The notes below the pieces were generated by a model, which was not told the origin of the DNA, ran no database searches, and was given only the letters and a program-made list of their open reading frames with translations. A stretch of DNA of 11,967 nt from Yinghuangia elevatio (GTDB lineage Bacteria > Actinomycetota > Actinomycetes > Streptomycetales > Streptomycetaceae), in NCBI RefSeq assembly GCF_040649515.1, contig NZ_JBEZFP010000207.1, positions 1-11,967 of the forward strand. Direction: 5' to 3'. Shown here in pieces: positions 6,437 through 11,967 of the stretch. Numbering within the stretch: the stretch's first letter is position 1; every line of letters starts with the position of its first letter. Made by a program: the position numbers and the translations under genes.

Positions 6437-6901
6437 ATGGCGAGCTACCGTTCCGGTGAGGTCCGGGCCAGGCCGGACGACTGGCTGACCATCGGCGAGG
6501 TGAGCGCCCGTACTGGGGCGGCCGTCTCCGCGCTGCGGTTCTACGAGGAGTTCGGCCTGATCGCGTCCGAACGCGACGACCGCAACCAGCGCCGCTTCCC
6601 GCGCCACATGCTCCGCCGGGTCGCGTTGATCTCGGTGGCGAAGCGGATCGGCATCCCGTTGCAGGATCTCCTGGAGGCGTTCGCCGACGTACCGCTCGAC
6701 CGTCCGCCCAGTCACCAGGAGTGGCAGCGCGCCTCGCGCGGCTGGAAGCGGCGGTTGGAGGAGCGTCGGCAGACAATCGAGCGGCTGGAGGCCGAGCTGA
6801 CCGGGTGCATCGGCTGCGGTTGTCTCTCCATGAAGGCATGCGCGCTGCTGAACCCCGGCGACACGCTCGCCGGGGACGGCGTCGGACCGCAACGGCTGTG
6901 A
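6437..6901 (+). CDS. soxR: Redox-sensing MerR-family activator SoxR
   Basis: This 154-aa protein has a MerR-type winged helix-turn-helix at residues ~16-85 (LTIGEVSARTGAAVSALRFY, then IASERDDRNQRRFPR), a dimerisation helix at ~95-122 and the 2Fe-2S site CIGCGCLSMKAC with C124, C127, C129 and C135 (CX2CXCX5C). SoxR dimers sit on a stretched promoter and activate transcription when the cluster is oxidised; in actinobacteria they respond mainly to redox-active secondary metabolites. Length is normal and all four cysteines are present. The start is ATG 6437 with GAGAGG upstream. It is divergent from the ferredoxin gene and shares the SoxR box at 6395-6416, which makes the ferredoxin a direct candidate target. 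It faces the zinc-finger operon at its 3' end, separated by a hairpin. Confidence 0.96.
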   Translation: MASYRSGEVRARPDDWLTIGEVSARTGAAVSALRFYEEFGLIASERDDRNQRRFPRHMLRRVALISVAKRIGIPLQDLLEAFADVPLDRPPSHQEWQRASRGWKRRLEERRQTIERLEAELTGCIGCGCLSMKACALLNPGDTLAGDGVGPQRL

Positions 6902-6910
6902 GGCGCCTCC

Positions 6911-6957
6911 CGGCGTCACCCCCGGCGGAGAGGTGTCTCCCGCCGCATGTGACGCCG
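6911..6957. terminator. Hairpin between convergent soxR and kinase operon
   Basis: The outer stem CGGCGTCAC (6911-6919) pairs with GTGACGCCG (6949-6957). The inner stem CGGCGGAGA (6923-6931) pairs with TCTCCCGCCG (6936-6945) with one bulged C, around the loop GGTG. Three-base internal loops separate the two stems. It begins 9 bases after the soxR stop and ends 8 bases before the zinc-finger gene stop, so it can end both transcripts. Confidence 0.8.
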
Positions 6958-6965
6958 CGGAGTGG

Positions 6966-8117
6966 TCAGCTCGGGGAGGGCAGCGGCGTCAGGGTCTCCT
7001 CGCCGACCTGGGTCCCCGCGTTGTAGACCGTGACGACATTGCCGTGGATGACATAGCGGTACGGGGGATTGCTCGCCTCGTAGCCGCCACCCGTCGCCTG
7101 GGCCGGCATGGCAATACCCGGCTCGCGTTGATCGCTGAACTCGCCGAAGTAGAACAGCTTGCCCTCGCGGGTGAGGCACAGAGTGATCTGCTTGTTCGCC
7201 GTGCGGAACGCCTTGACGAGCTGCGCGCCGCTGCCCGACGGCAGTCGGCCGGCGATGCGTGCCGGGCAGGGCGCGCCCCCGCTCGACGTCGCGCTCGGGG
7301 CGGTGCTGCCGGACGTGGCCGTCCTCGTGGCGCCGCCGGTCGCGTACGAGTTGTCGGACGTCGGATCGTCGTCGCAGCCTTTGCCGATTGCGTACAGGAG
7401 GCCGAGGACGAACACGACGATGGCCACCTTCTTCAGGCAGCCGGAGGATTCGTGCGTGGGAACCGAGGCCGGCGGCCGTTCCCAGGGACGAGGGGGACCC
7501 GTCGTCGTCGGCACTGTCCGAGGCGGTGCGGTGGCCGAGGTCGGCACCCGGTGCGACGTGGTGGTCGGTGGCGGTGGGCCCGCGACGATCGGGACGTAGC
7601 CGGTTGTCTCGCTCGGGGGCGGGTGGAAGAGGCCCTCACCGGAAGGGCTTGCCGGTCGCCGTGCCGTACCGGTCGTCCCCCGCGGGCTCGTCGGGCGAGG
7701 CCGCGGAACGGCCTTCGTCGGCGTCGGCGTCGGCTTCGCGGACGCCGGTCGTGCCGGGCGGTCCGAGCCGGGCCCGGCCGAGGTGGTCGGCGCCTTCTTC
7801 GCCGCCTTCTTCGCCGTCTTGGACGCCGGTTTGGGCGCCGGTTTGGAGGCGGCCTTCCAATGCGTATCGCAGACGACGCAGGATGTGTCCGTCTTGCTGT
7901 TGTTCGTATCGCACTTGGTGCAGCGCCAGTCCGCGATTGGCTTGGCCGGGGACGGCCGCTTGGCCGCCGGCCGCGGAGCGCTCTTGCGGGCCGGGGCCGG
8001 GGCCGTGGCAGGGGCGGACGTCGCCCTCCGAGTGCTGTCGCAAATGACGCAGGCCCTCTGCACGGGTGCGTTGAAGGTGTCGCAATCCGCGCAGCGCCAG
8101 TTGCCTGTTGCCGCCAC
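6966..8117 (-). CDS. Double RanBP2-like zinc-finger membrane protein
   Basis: This 383-aa protein has two cytoplasmic zinc fingers of the W-x-C-x2-C-x10-C-x2-C type, like RanBP2 fingers: WRCADCDTFN (C9, C12, C23, C26) and WRCTKCDTNN (C66, C69, C80, C83). A long Pro/Thr/Ala-rich linker (~85-225) with a Lys-rich patch follows. There is one membrane helix at ~229-246 (KKVAIVVFVLGLLYAIGKGC). Lysines just before the helix favour a cytoplasmic N-terminus. After a Thr/Ser spacer, residues ~283-375 form a small outer domain with two cysteines (C284, C314) and KQITLCLTREGKLFYFGEFS. The outer domain could sense a signal and the fingers could bind protein or RNA inside; this is inference. The start is GTG 8117 with AAAGG nine bases upstream. 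It is the last gene of the VWA/PP2C/kinase operon. I know of no characterised homologue. Confidence 0.85.
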   Translation of the reverse strand: MAATGNWRCADCDTFNAPVQRACVICDSTRRATSAPATAPAPARKSAPRPAAKRPSPAKPIADWRCTKCDTNNSKTDTSCVVCDTHWKAASKPAPKPASKTAKKAAKKAPTTSAGPGSDRPARPASAKPTPTPTKAVPRPRPTSPRGTTGTARRPASPSGEGLFHPPPSETTGYVPIVAGPPPPTTTSHRVPTSATAPPRTVPTTTGPPRPWERPPASVPTHESSGCLKKVAIVVFVLGLLYAIGKGCDDDPTSDNSYATGGATRTATSGSTAPSATSSGGAPCPARIAGRLPSGSGAQLVKAFRTANKQITLCLTREGKLFYFGEFSDQREPGIAMPAQATGGGYEASNPPYRYVIHGNVVTVYNAGTQVGEETLTPLPSPS

Positions 8118-8166
8118 CCCTGTGCGCCTTTCGTCGTCGTGCGCGCCGTTGTGCGTACGTCCCGGC

Positions 8167-8586
8167 TCAGCTGTTGGCGACCCTGTCCATCACCTCGTCG
8201 AAGAGCTGCTCCGACGCGGGGCCCGTGGGCGCGACGAGCCAGTCCGCCTCCTCCGCGGGGATGCGGACCAGGTCCGATGTCTCCTCGTCACCCGGCCGGT
8301 CCGGGACGCCGTGTTCGCGGCGCAGCAGCTCGACCAGTCCCTCGACCCTCCCCACGTGGCCGACCGGGACGTCGACCCGCACCGCGATCAGGTCGGTCGT
8401 CTCCGGAGCCGCGCTCTTGAACCGGAGGGTCAGTTGCCCGGATCCGTCCTCCGACCGTGAGCGCAGCGAGGCGGCCGCGCACCGCTCGGCCTTGGCGTCC
8501 ATGATCACGGCGGCGGGCCAGCGCAACTGCAGCGTTCCCTCGCAGTAGTCGAGTTGGAATCCGGGCCACTGCAGGTGCAGGGTCAC
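8167..8586 (-). CDS. Small uncharacterised protein of the VWA operon
   Basis: I do not recognise this 139-aa protein. Its GTG start at 8586 overlaps the VWA stop as GTGA, and no ribosome site is visible, so it is probably translated by coupling to the VWA gene. The first ~75 residues look beta-rich with alternating hydrophobics (LHLQWPGFQLDYCEGTLQLRW and QLTLRFKSAA). The stretch VDVPVGHVGRVEGLVELLRR then suggests a helix such as closes PH-like or GRAM-like domains, and the remainder is acidic. It has no signal peptide or membrane helix. Placement between the VWA and zinc-finger genes suggests an adaptor or substrate of the kinase/phosphatase system; this is inference from context only. GC3 and codon use are as in its neighbours. 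Confidence 0.78.
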   Translation of the reverse strand: MTLHLQWPGFQLDYCEGTLQLRWPAAVIMDAKAERCAAASLRSRSEDGSGQLTLRFKSAAPETTDLIAVRVDVPVGHVGRVEGLVELLRREHGVPDRPGDEETSDLVRIPAEEADWLVAPTGPASEQLFDEVMDRVANS

Positions 8587-9293
8587 AGGCTGTTCGCGAT
8601 CGTTTCGATGATCTCGTCCATCTCGAACTCTTCGAGGCCCTCGCCTGCCTTGGACTCGAAGTGCAGGGTCAGGTCCCAGTCTTCGGCGATCGGGTTGCCC
8701 CAGGGGGCTTCGTCCGGCGCGAAGAGCACGAGGCGCTTGGCCGACTGCTCCATGACCGCGCTCTGGCTGCGGGAGTAACCCCACTGCTCGAAGAGGTCGT
8801 CGATGTCGCGCGGGATGTCCGCCGGGTAGCTCCGAGCGGACGCGCCCACGGTGCCGAGCGGGTGGGCCGGGGCGTCGGTGAACATGACGATGACGTGCCG
8901 CCTGCGGTCGAGGCCCTTCTCCCAGGGCGCGTTGATCGCGAGAGCGAGGGCTTCCAGGCCCGACTCCGGGATGTCGCCGCCGCCGTCCGCGTCGATCGCA
9001 CGCACGAACGTCTCGAACTCCTTGCTCTGGTCCGGAAGGTGCAGGAACTCGGTCTGCTCGATCGCCGTGTCCGGGTCGTCTCCGAAGTCCCGGAACGCAA
9101 TGGTCTTCAGGCGCAGTTGGCTGATCGCCTTGCCCTTTTTCGCCATCACGTCGTTGAGGCGATCGTGGAACTGCAACGCGCTCGACTTCACGCTTTCGAG
9201 TACGGGGTACATGCTCGCGGTCGCGTCGATGCAGAGCACGATGTCGACGGCGTACTGAAGGTTGCCCTGGTACTGGTTGTTCGGAGAACTCAT
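8583..9293 (-). CDS. von Willebrand factor A (VWA) domain protein
   Basis: This 236-aa protein is almost entirely one VWA domain, a metal-dependent protein-binding fold. The MIDAS site is present: DATAS at 23-27 (DxSxS with Thr replacing the first Ser) at the end of YAVDIVLCI, and FTDAP with D140 after HVIVM. FRDFGDD (67-73) and GGGDIPE (104-110) are further landmarks of the bacterial subgroup that pairs with kinases. There is no signal peptide, so it is cytoplasmic. The start is ATG 9293 with CAGGAG about six bases upstream, 30 bases after the kinase stop. In TerY-phosphorylation triads a VWA protein is encoded with a PP2C phosphatase and a kinase and is thought to scaffold or be controlled by them; the same composition here supports that role. 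Confidence 0.9.
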   Translation of the reverse strand: MSSPNNQYQGNLQYAVDIVLCIDATASMYPVLESVKSSALQFHDRLNDVMAKKGKAISQLRLKTIAFRDFGDDPDTAIEQTEFLHLPDQSKEFETFVRAIDADGGGDIPESGLEALALAINAPWEKGLDRRRHVIVMFTDAPAHPLGTVGASARSYPADIPRDIDDLFEQWGYSRSQSAVMEQSAKRLVLFAPDEAPWGNPIAEDWDLTLHFESKAGEGLEEFEMDEIIETIANSL

Positions 9294-9323
9294 GGATGAC
9301 TCCTGAGAGAGATCAGGGGGAGG

Positions 9324-10562
9324 TCAGGGTGTTCCGCGCCCTCGGTCGCGGTTTCGATCACCGAAGTTGATGCGGACGCGGGAGGTCCGGGAAGCGGGCG
9401 GGGTGTCGGAAGCGGCCGGGCGCTCCGGAGCTCTTGGACCGGCAGTAGCCGCTGGCGCGGCTGAAGTCGCCGGGTTGTCCGAGGGCACCGGGCCGACCGG
9501 CGTTGCAGGCCCGCTGCTCTTCGGGGGAACGGGCGTTGCATCGGTCGGCACGGGTGCTTGGCCGCCCGTACGCGGTCCCAGATTGGCGCGCACGCGACTC
9601 GTCCGTGGTCCCGATGTGGAACCCTCCTCGCCCGGCGACTTCGCCGGACCGGGACCGCGTACCGGGCGGGGGCGGAGAGTGCACGCCTCCGGATTGGACA
9701 GCGCCTTGAGGTAAGCCGCAGTCCGCGGACGGTGCTTGGGGTCTGCGAGGGTCATGCGCCGAAGCAGTCCCTGGAGCGTGTCCGGCAGGCGCGGGTCGAG
9801 GCGCAGCAGTTCACCCGCGTTGACGGCGTCGGCCGGCGAACCGAACTTGTCGTCGTAACCCGGGAGGTCGCCCGTCACGTACAGGTGTGTCATGAGGCCG
9901 AGGGCGAAGACGTCCACGGCGCACGTCAGCCGGTCGGGGCCGAAGCCGCTGTCCCGACGGAGGTAGCGGCGCCATTCCGGGGCTCCGTACAGGGAGTCGC
10001 CGGAGATGTCCTCGGGTGCGGGCGGCTTCCCCGCGAGGTAGGAGTCGTCGAAGTCGATCAACTTTGCGGTGTGGAAGGCAGCCCGGTCCCGCTTCTGCAC
10101 CAGGACGTTGAGCGGCTTGAGGTCTCCGTGCACCACCTCGATGTCGTGCAGCTGCTTCAGGCTGGTGCCGAGTGTCTTGAGCAGGATCGCCTTCTGGCGC
10201 GGCTCCAGGTCCTGGGGCCTCGCCAGGCTCGCCGTGTCGATGCGCTCCGTCACCTTGAAGTACGTGCTTCCCTCGTGGAAGAAGTCCGTGGCGAGCACGA
10301 TGTTTCCGCCGCCCGGGGCGTCGGGCCGCAGCCGCTTCATGATGCCGCGGTGCCGCTCCTCGAACTCCTGGGCCACCTGCCGCCTGATGCGCAAGCTGGG
10401 CGAGTCGGCGGCGTCGTCCTTGGGGCGCTTGGGTTCGAGGAACTGCTTGATGAAGTAGGCGGTTCCGGACTTCTCGGCAAACGCCCAGATGCATTTCCCG
10501 CCGTTGGCGTTGGTGGGTGCGGTGGTGATGCGGTACCCCGCGATCACATCTCCCTGCTTCAC
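9324..10562 (-). CDS. Divergent Ser/Thr protein kinase with disordered tail
   Basis: This 412-aa protein has a kinase-like catalytic domain at ~8-290. The usual GxGxxG loop is replaced by NANGGKCIWAFAE. The ATP lysine is K39 in YFIKQF. The catalytic loop is HGDLKPLNVLV with D147 and N152 (HGD instead of HRD), the metal site is IDFDD with D170 (DFD instead of DFG), and GAPEW (193-197) closes the activation segment. All residues needed for activity are present. Residues ~300-412 are a Pro/Ser/Thr-rich tail without a membrane helix, with RTSRVRANLG (320-329) and RTSRVRINFG (392-401), a repeated motif. The GTG start at 10562 overlaps the PP2C stop as GTGA with GAGGAG just upstream. The frame is open far upstream, but that DNA is coding in another frame. 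It should phosphorylate operon partners, opposed by the PP2C. Confidence 0.92.
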   Translation of the reverse strand: MKQGDVIAGYRITTAPTNANGGKCIWAFAEKSGTAYFIKQFLEPKRPKDDAADSPSLRIRRQVAQEFEERHRGIMKRLRPDAPGGGNIVLATDFFHEGSTYFKVTERIDTASLARPQDLEPRQKAILLKTLGTSLKQLHDIEVVHGDLKPLNVLVQKRDRAAFHTAKLIDFDDSYLAGKPPAPEDISGDSLYGAPEWRRYLRRDSGFGPDRLTCAVDVFALGLMTHLYVTGDLPGYDDKFGSPADAVNAGELLRLDPRLPDTLQGLLRRMTLADPKHRPRTAAYLKALSNPEACTLRPRPVRGPGPAKSPGEEGSTSGPRTSRVRANLGPRTGGQAPVPTDATPVPPKSSGPATPVGPVPSDNPATSAAPAATAGPRAPERPAASDTPPASRTSRVRINFGDRNRDRGRGTP

Positions 10563-11737
10563 GCGGGCTCCTCGGGAAGGGGCGGCAGGCACGATTCGTA
10601 GGAGCCCCGGTACTTGTGCCACGACCAGTCCTGCCACGCCCGGACCTCGGCCGCGGTCTGGTAGGGGTCCGCCACGGTGGTCTGCGCCGCCGTCAGTACG
10701 GCCGGCCTGGAGACCTGCTGGTCGTGCAACTTCAGGAACCGGTCCGAGAATTCGGTGCGCAGGTAGTCGAAGTCCCGGAAGCTGAGCGCCAGCAGCGCGA
10801 GCGAGGAGTCGTCGGCGGTGAACGACTCCACCTCGTGCCGGATCAGGTCGGCCCAGTGCGCGGCATTGTCGGCCTGCTGCAGCGTGCGCAGCAGGAGGTG
10901 CTCGAAGTCGGACGGCGTGTGGACGTAGCCGAAGAACCCGTCCGTCGCGGCGAGCAAAACGCACGGCAGCGGCAGCGAGATCTGGTGGCTGTCGATCTCG
11001 AAGTCGCGGTCGGCGCACACGAGATTGGTCATCGGCGGGTCGCTGCGCAGAAGCTCCAGCGCGTCGCTCTCCCGAGTGTGGTCGCGGGTGAGGACGTGCA
11101 GCCCGCTGCCCGGAAGCAGGGCGTACACCCGCGAGTCGCCCGCCCACAGGGCGCGCAGTTCGACCTCCCTTCGCCCCTCGGGGAGCCGATAGTGCAGGCC
11201 CGCCAGGGTGGTGGGCAGTTGCCGTCGCATAGTCCCGCCGATCTTGCTGCGCCGCTGCGGAGCGTTCTCGAGGAAGTACCTCAAGTACTCGTGCAGCGAC
11301 TGCGGTTCGGGATCCTGCAGCTCCCGCGTCACGTCGTGGAACCAGCAATCGGTGGCGAGTCGCGCCGTGCGCGCACCCACCCAGGCACCAGTGCGCGAAG
11401 TGCCGTCGGGCGCCTGCCACGTCGGGGCGGCACCGGCGCCGCCCGAGCCGTCGAACACGGCGAGCAGGCCCTGCGCCGAACGCCAGTGGTGGGCGACGAG
11501 CGGCTCCGCGTCCTCGCCGCGACCCGGTACCTGCTCGGTCCACACCGACACCGCCTGGACCTGTCCCTGTGCCCGGCCCCAGGCGTGCCGTGGAGCGGGA
11601 CGCGGGATGGAGCGCGGCGTGGGCGGTACACCCGGGGCAGTGGGGCCGAGTCCGAGTGTCGCGGCACCGTGCAGCGACCACGGCCGGGGGGTCGGGTCGC
11701 TGCTGTCGTGGCGGTCGTCGTGGCGCGTGTGCTTCAT
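10559..11737 (-). CDS. PP2C-family protein phosphatase
   Basis: This 392-aa protein carries PP2C motifs in order: GRGEDAEPL with E75/D76, FDGSGG with D96/G97 for metal binding, LPTTLAGL (~174-181), GDSRVYAL (200-207), ATDGFFGY with D266 and DDSSLALL with D309/D310. These are the aspartates that hold the two manganese ions, so it is probably an active Ser/Thr phosphatase. The first ~55 residues are Pro-rich and the C-terminal ~70 residues (from ~322) are an extra Trp-containing extension. It has no membrane segment. ATG 11737 is supported by GGGGAG six bases upstream and by an ATGA overlap with the stop of the upstream reading frame. It is the first intact gene of the operon and should reverse the action of the kinase whose start overlaps its stop. 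Confidence 0.9.
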   Translation of the reverse strand: MKHTRHDDRHDSSDPTPRPWSLHGAATLGLGPTAPGVPPTPRSIPRPAPRHAWGRAQGQVQAVSVWTEQVPGRGEDAEPLVAHHWRSAQGLLAVFDGSGGAGAAPTWQAPDGTSRTGAWVGARTARLATDCWFHDVTRELQDPEPQSLHEYLRYFLENAPQRRSKIGGTMRRQLPTTLAGLHYRLPEGRREVELRALWAGDSRVYALLPGSGLHVLTRDHTRESDALELLRSDPPMTNLVCADRDFEIDSHQISLPLPCVLLAATDGFFGYVHTPSDFEHLLLRTLQQADNAAHWADLIRHEVESFTADDSSLALLALSFRDFDYLRTEFSDRFLKLHDQQVSRPAVLTAAQTTVADPYQTAAEVRAWQDWSWHKYRGSYESCLPPLPEEPA

Positions 11738-11898
11738 CGCGGCTCCCCGCCGTTGTCGGTGGGCCTGCGCTTGGCGGTTCCGCGTACGCGGCTGACCCGC
11801 GGCGTCGGCGTCTCAGGTGCGTCGGCGGTACGCGGGGCTGATGCCCGGCCGGGCGGCGGCAACGGCTCGTCCTCGGGCGGAGCGTCGGCGCGTCGATC
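11734..11898 (-). pseudogene. Pro-rich C-terminal tail of an upstream operon gene (broken)
   Basis: A - strand frame ends with TGA at 11734-11736, overlapping the PP2C ATG as ATGA. It encodes an acidic/Pro-rich tail (DAPPEDEPLPPPGRAS) that ends in PRVSRVRGTAKRRP. The ATGA overlap and good third-position GC support real coding. Upstream of about 11895 the frame turns into out-of-frame RarA sequence, so the body of the protein is missing, and only TTG codons could start it here. From position it may have been another member of the operon, for example a VWA protein; that is a guess. The SRVR near its end echoes the kinase tail motif. Confidence 0.5.
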
Positions 11899-11967
11899 AT
11901 GCGGGCCAGGTAGTGCAGAGTGGCGTCGACGTCCGAGCCGCGGATGGACTTGATGAGGGCGCTCGCC
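11893..11967 (-). pseudogene. rarA: RarA (MgsA) AAA+ ATPase fragment at window edge
   Basis: The - strand frame at the right edge reads SALIKSIRGSDVDATLHYL followed by ARMI, the highly conserved segment just after the AAA+ core of replication-associated recombination protein RarA, which acts at stalled forks. In intact RarA this continues with EAGEDP-like sequence and ~150 more residues; here it changes at about 11895 to an unrelated Pro/Arg-rich sequence and a different coding frame takes over. The gene body lies beyond the window. It is either a 3'-deleted copy or a misjoin. An intact rarA may exist elsewhere in the genome. Confidence 0.75.

Noticed and set aside
5882..6919. 345-codon - strand frame covering ferredoxin and soxR
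   Set aside because: It is out of frame with two genes that are recognised beyond doubt.
6933..8420. 495-codon + strand frame opposite the zinc-finger gene
   Set aside because: It is an Arg/Gly-rich antisense shadow; the - strand has zinc-finger motifs, a membrane helix and a ribosome site.
9324..11900. 858-codon - strand frame that would extend the kinase upstream
   Set aside because: Everything before GTG 10562 overlaps PP2C in another frame and is Arg/Pro-rich noise. It reaches the RarA frame only by chance lack of stops.
10616..11953. Long + strand open frame (445 codons) opposite PP2C
   Set aside because: It is Arg/Gly/Val-rich with no domain, and lies opposite a gene with complete PP2C motifs. 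Long antisense frames are expected in GC-rich DNA.
1..11967. CRISPR array, tRNA, rRNA, insertion sequence or prophage genes
   Set aside because: No spaced direct repeats, cloverleaf, transposase motif or phage structural motif was seen on either strand.

Overview
The window comes from a high-GC actinobacterium, most likely a streptomycete or close relative. This is inferred from strong G/C preference at third codon positions, frequent GTG starts, a DUF4232-type lipoprotein, a CX2CXCX5C SoxR and a seven-iron ferredoxin. I see no rRNA, tRNA, CRISPR array or transposase.

Layout. Positions 1-228 hold no confident gene. Next, on the + strand, come an ABC-transporter ATPase (229-927) and a composite pseudogene (915-1409) made of a membrane-protein start joined to a shortened SAM methyltransferase. 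A strong hairpin (1447-1495) ends this unit. On the - strand follow a lipoprotein (1593-2381), a gene-poor stretch and a type-B carboxylesterase (2809-4329). On the + strand at 4678-5124 lies the C-terminal remnant of a ROK-family protein. A coiled-coil plus winged-helix regulator (5170-5817, -) and a 7Fe ferredoxin (5983-6336, -) follow. The ferredoxin is divergent from soxR (6437-6901, +). A perfect SoxR-type palindrome sits in the ferredoxin promoter, between -35 and -10 elements 19 bp apart, so the control circuit can be read from the sequence.

The right half (6966-11737) is one - strand operon. In transcription order it holds a PP2C-type phosphatase, a divergent Ser/Thr kinase, a von Willebrand A (VWA) protein, an uncharacterised 139-aa protein and a membrane protein with two RanBP2-like zinc fingers. 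The first joins are 4-base stop/start overlaps or short gaps, and a hairpin ends the operon. VWA + PP2C + kinase is the composition of the TerY-phosphorylation triad predicted by comparative genomics (the E. coli YegL/YegK/YegI-type set). The small protein and the zinc-finger membrane protein may be additional parts. The kinase carries two copies of an RTSRVRxN motif in its disordered tail, and the remnant upstream of the phosphatase ends with a related SRVR.

A second theme is gene decay. The permease/methyltransferase chimera, the ROK remnant and a right-edge RarA fragment joined out of frame to another protein tail are all genes cut at abrupt joins with no mobile element in sight. This suggests repeated deletion in the chromosome, or an assembly problem.
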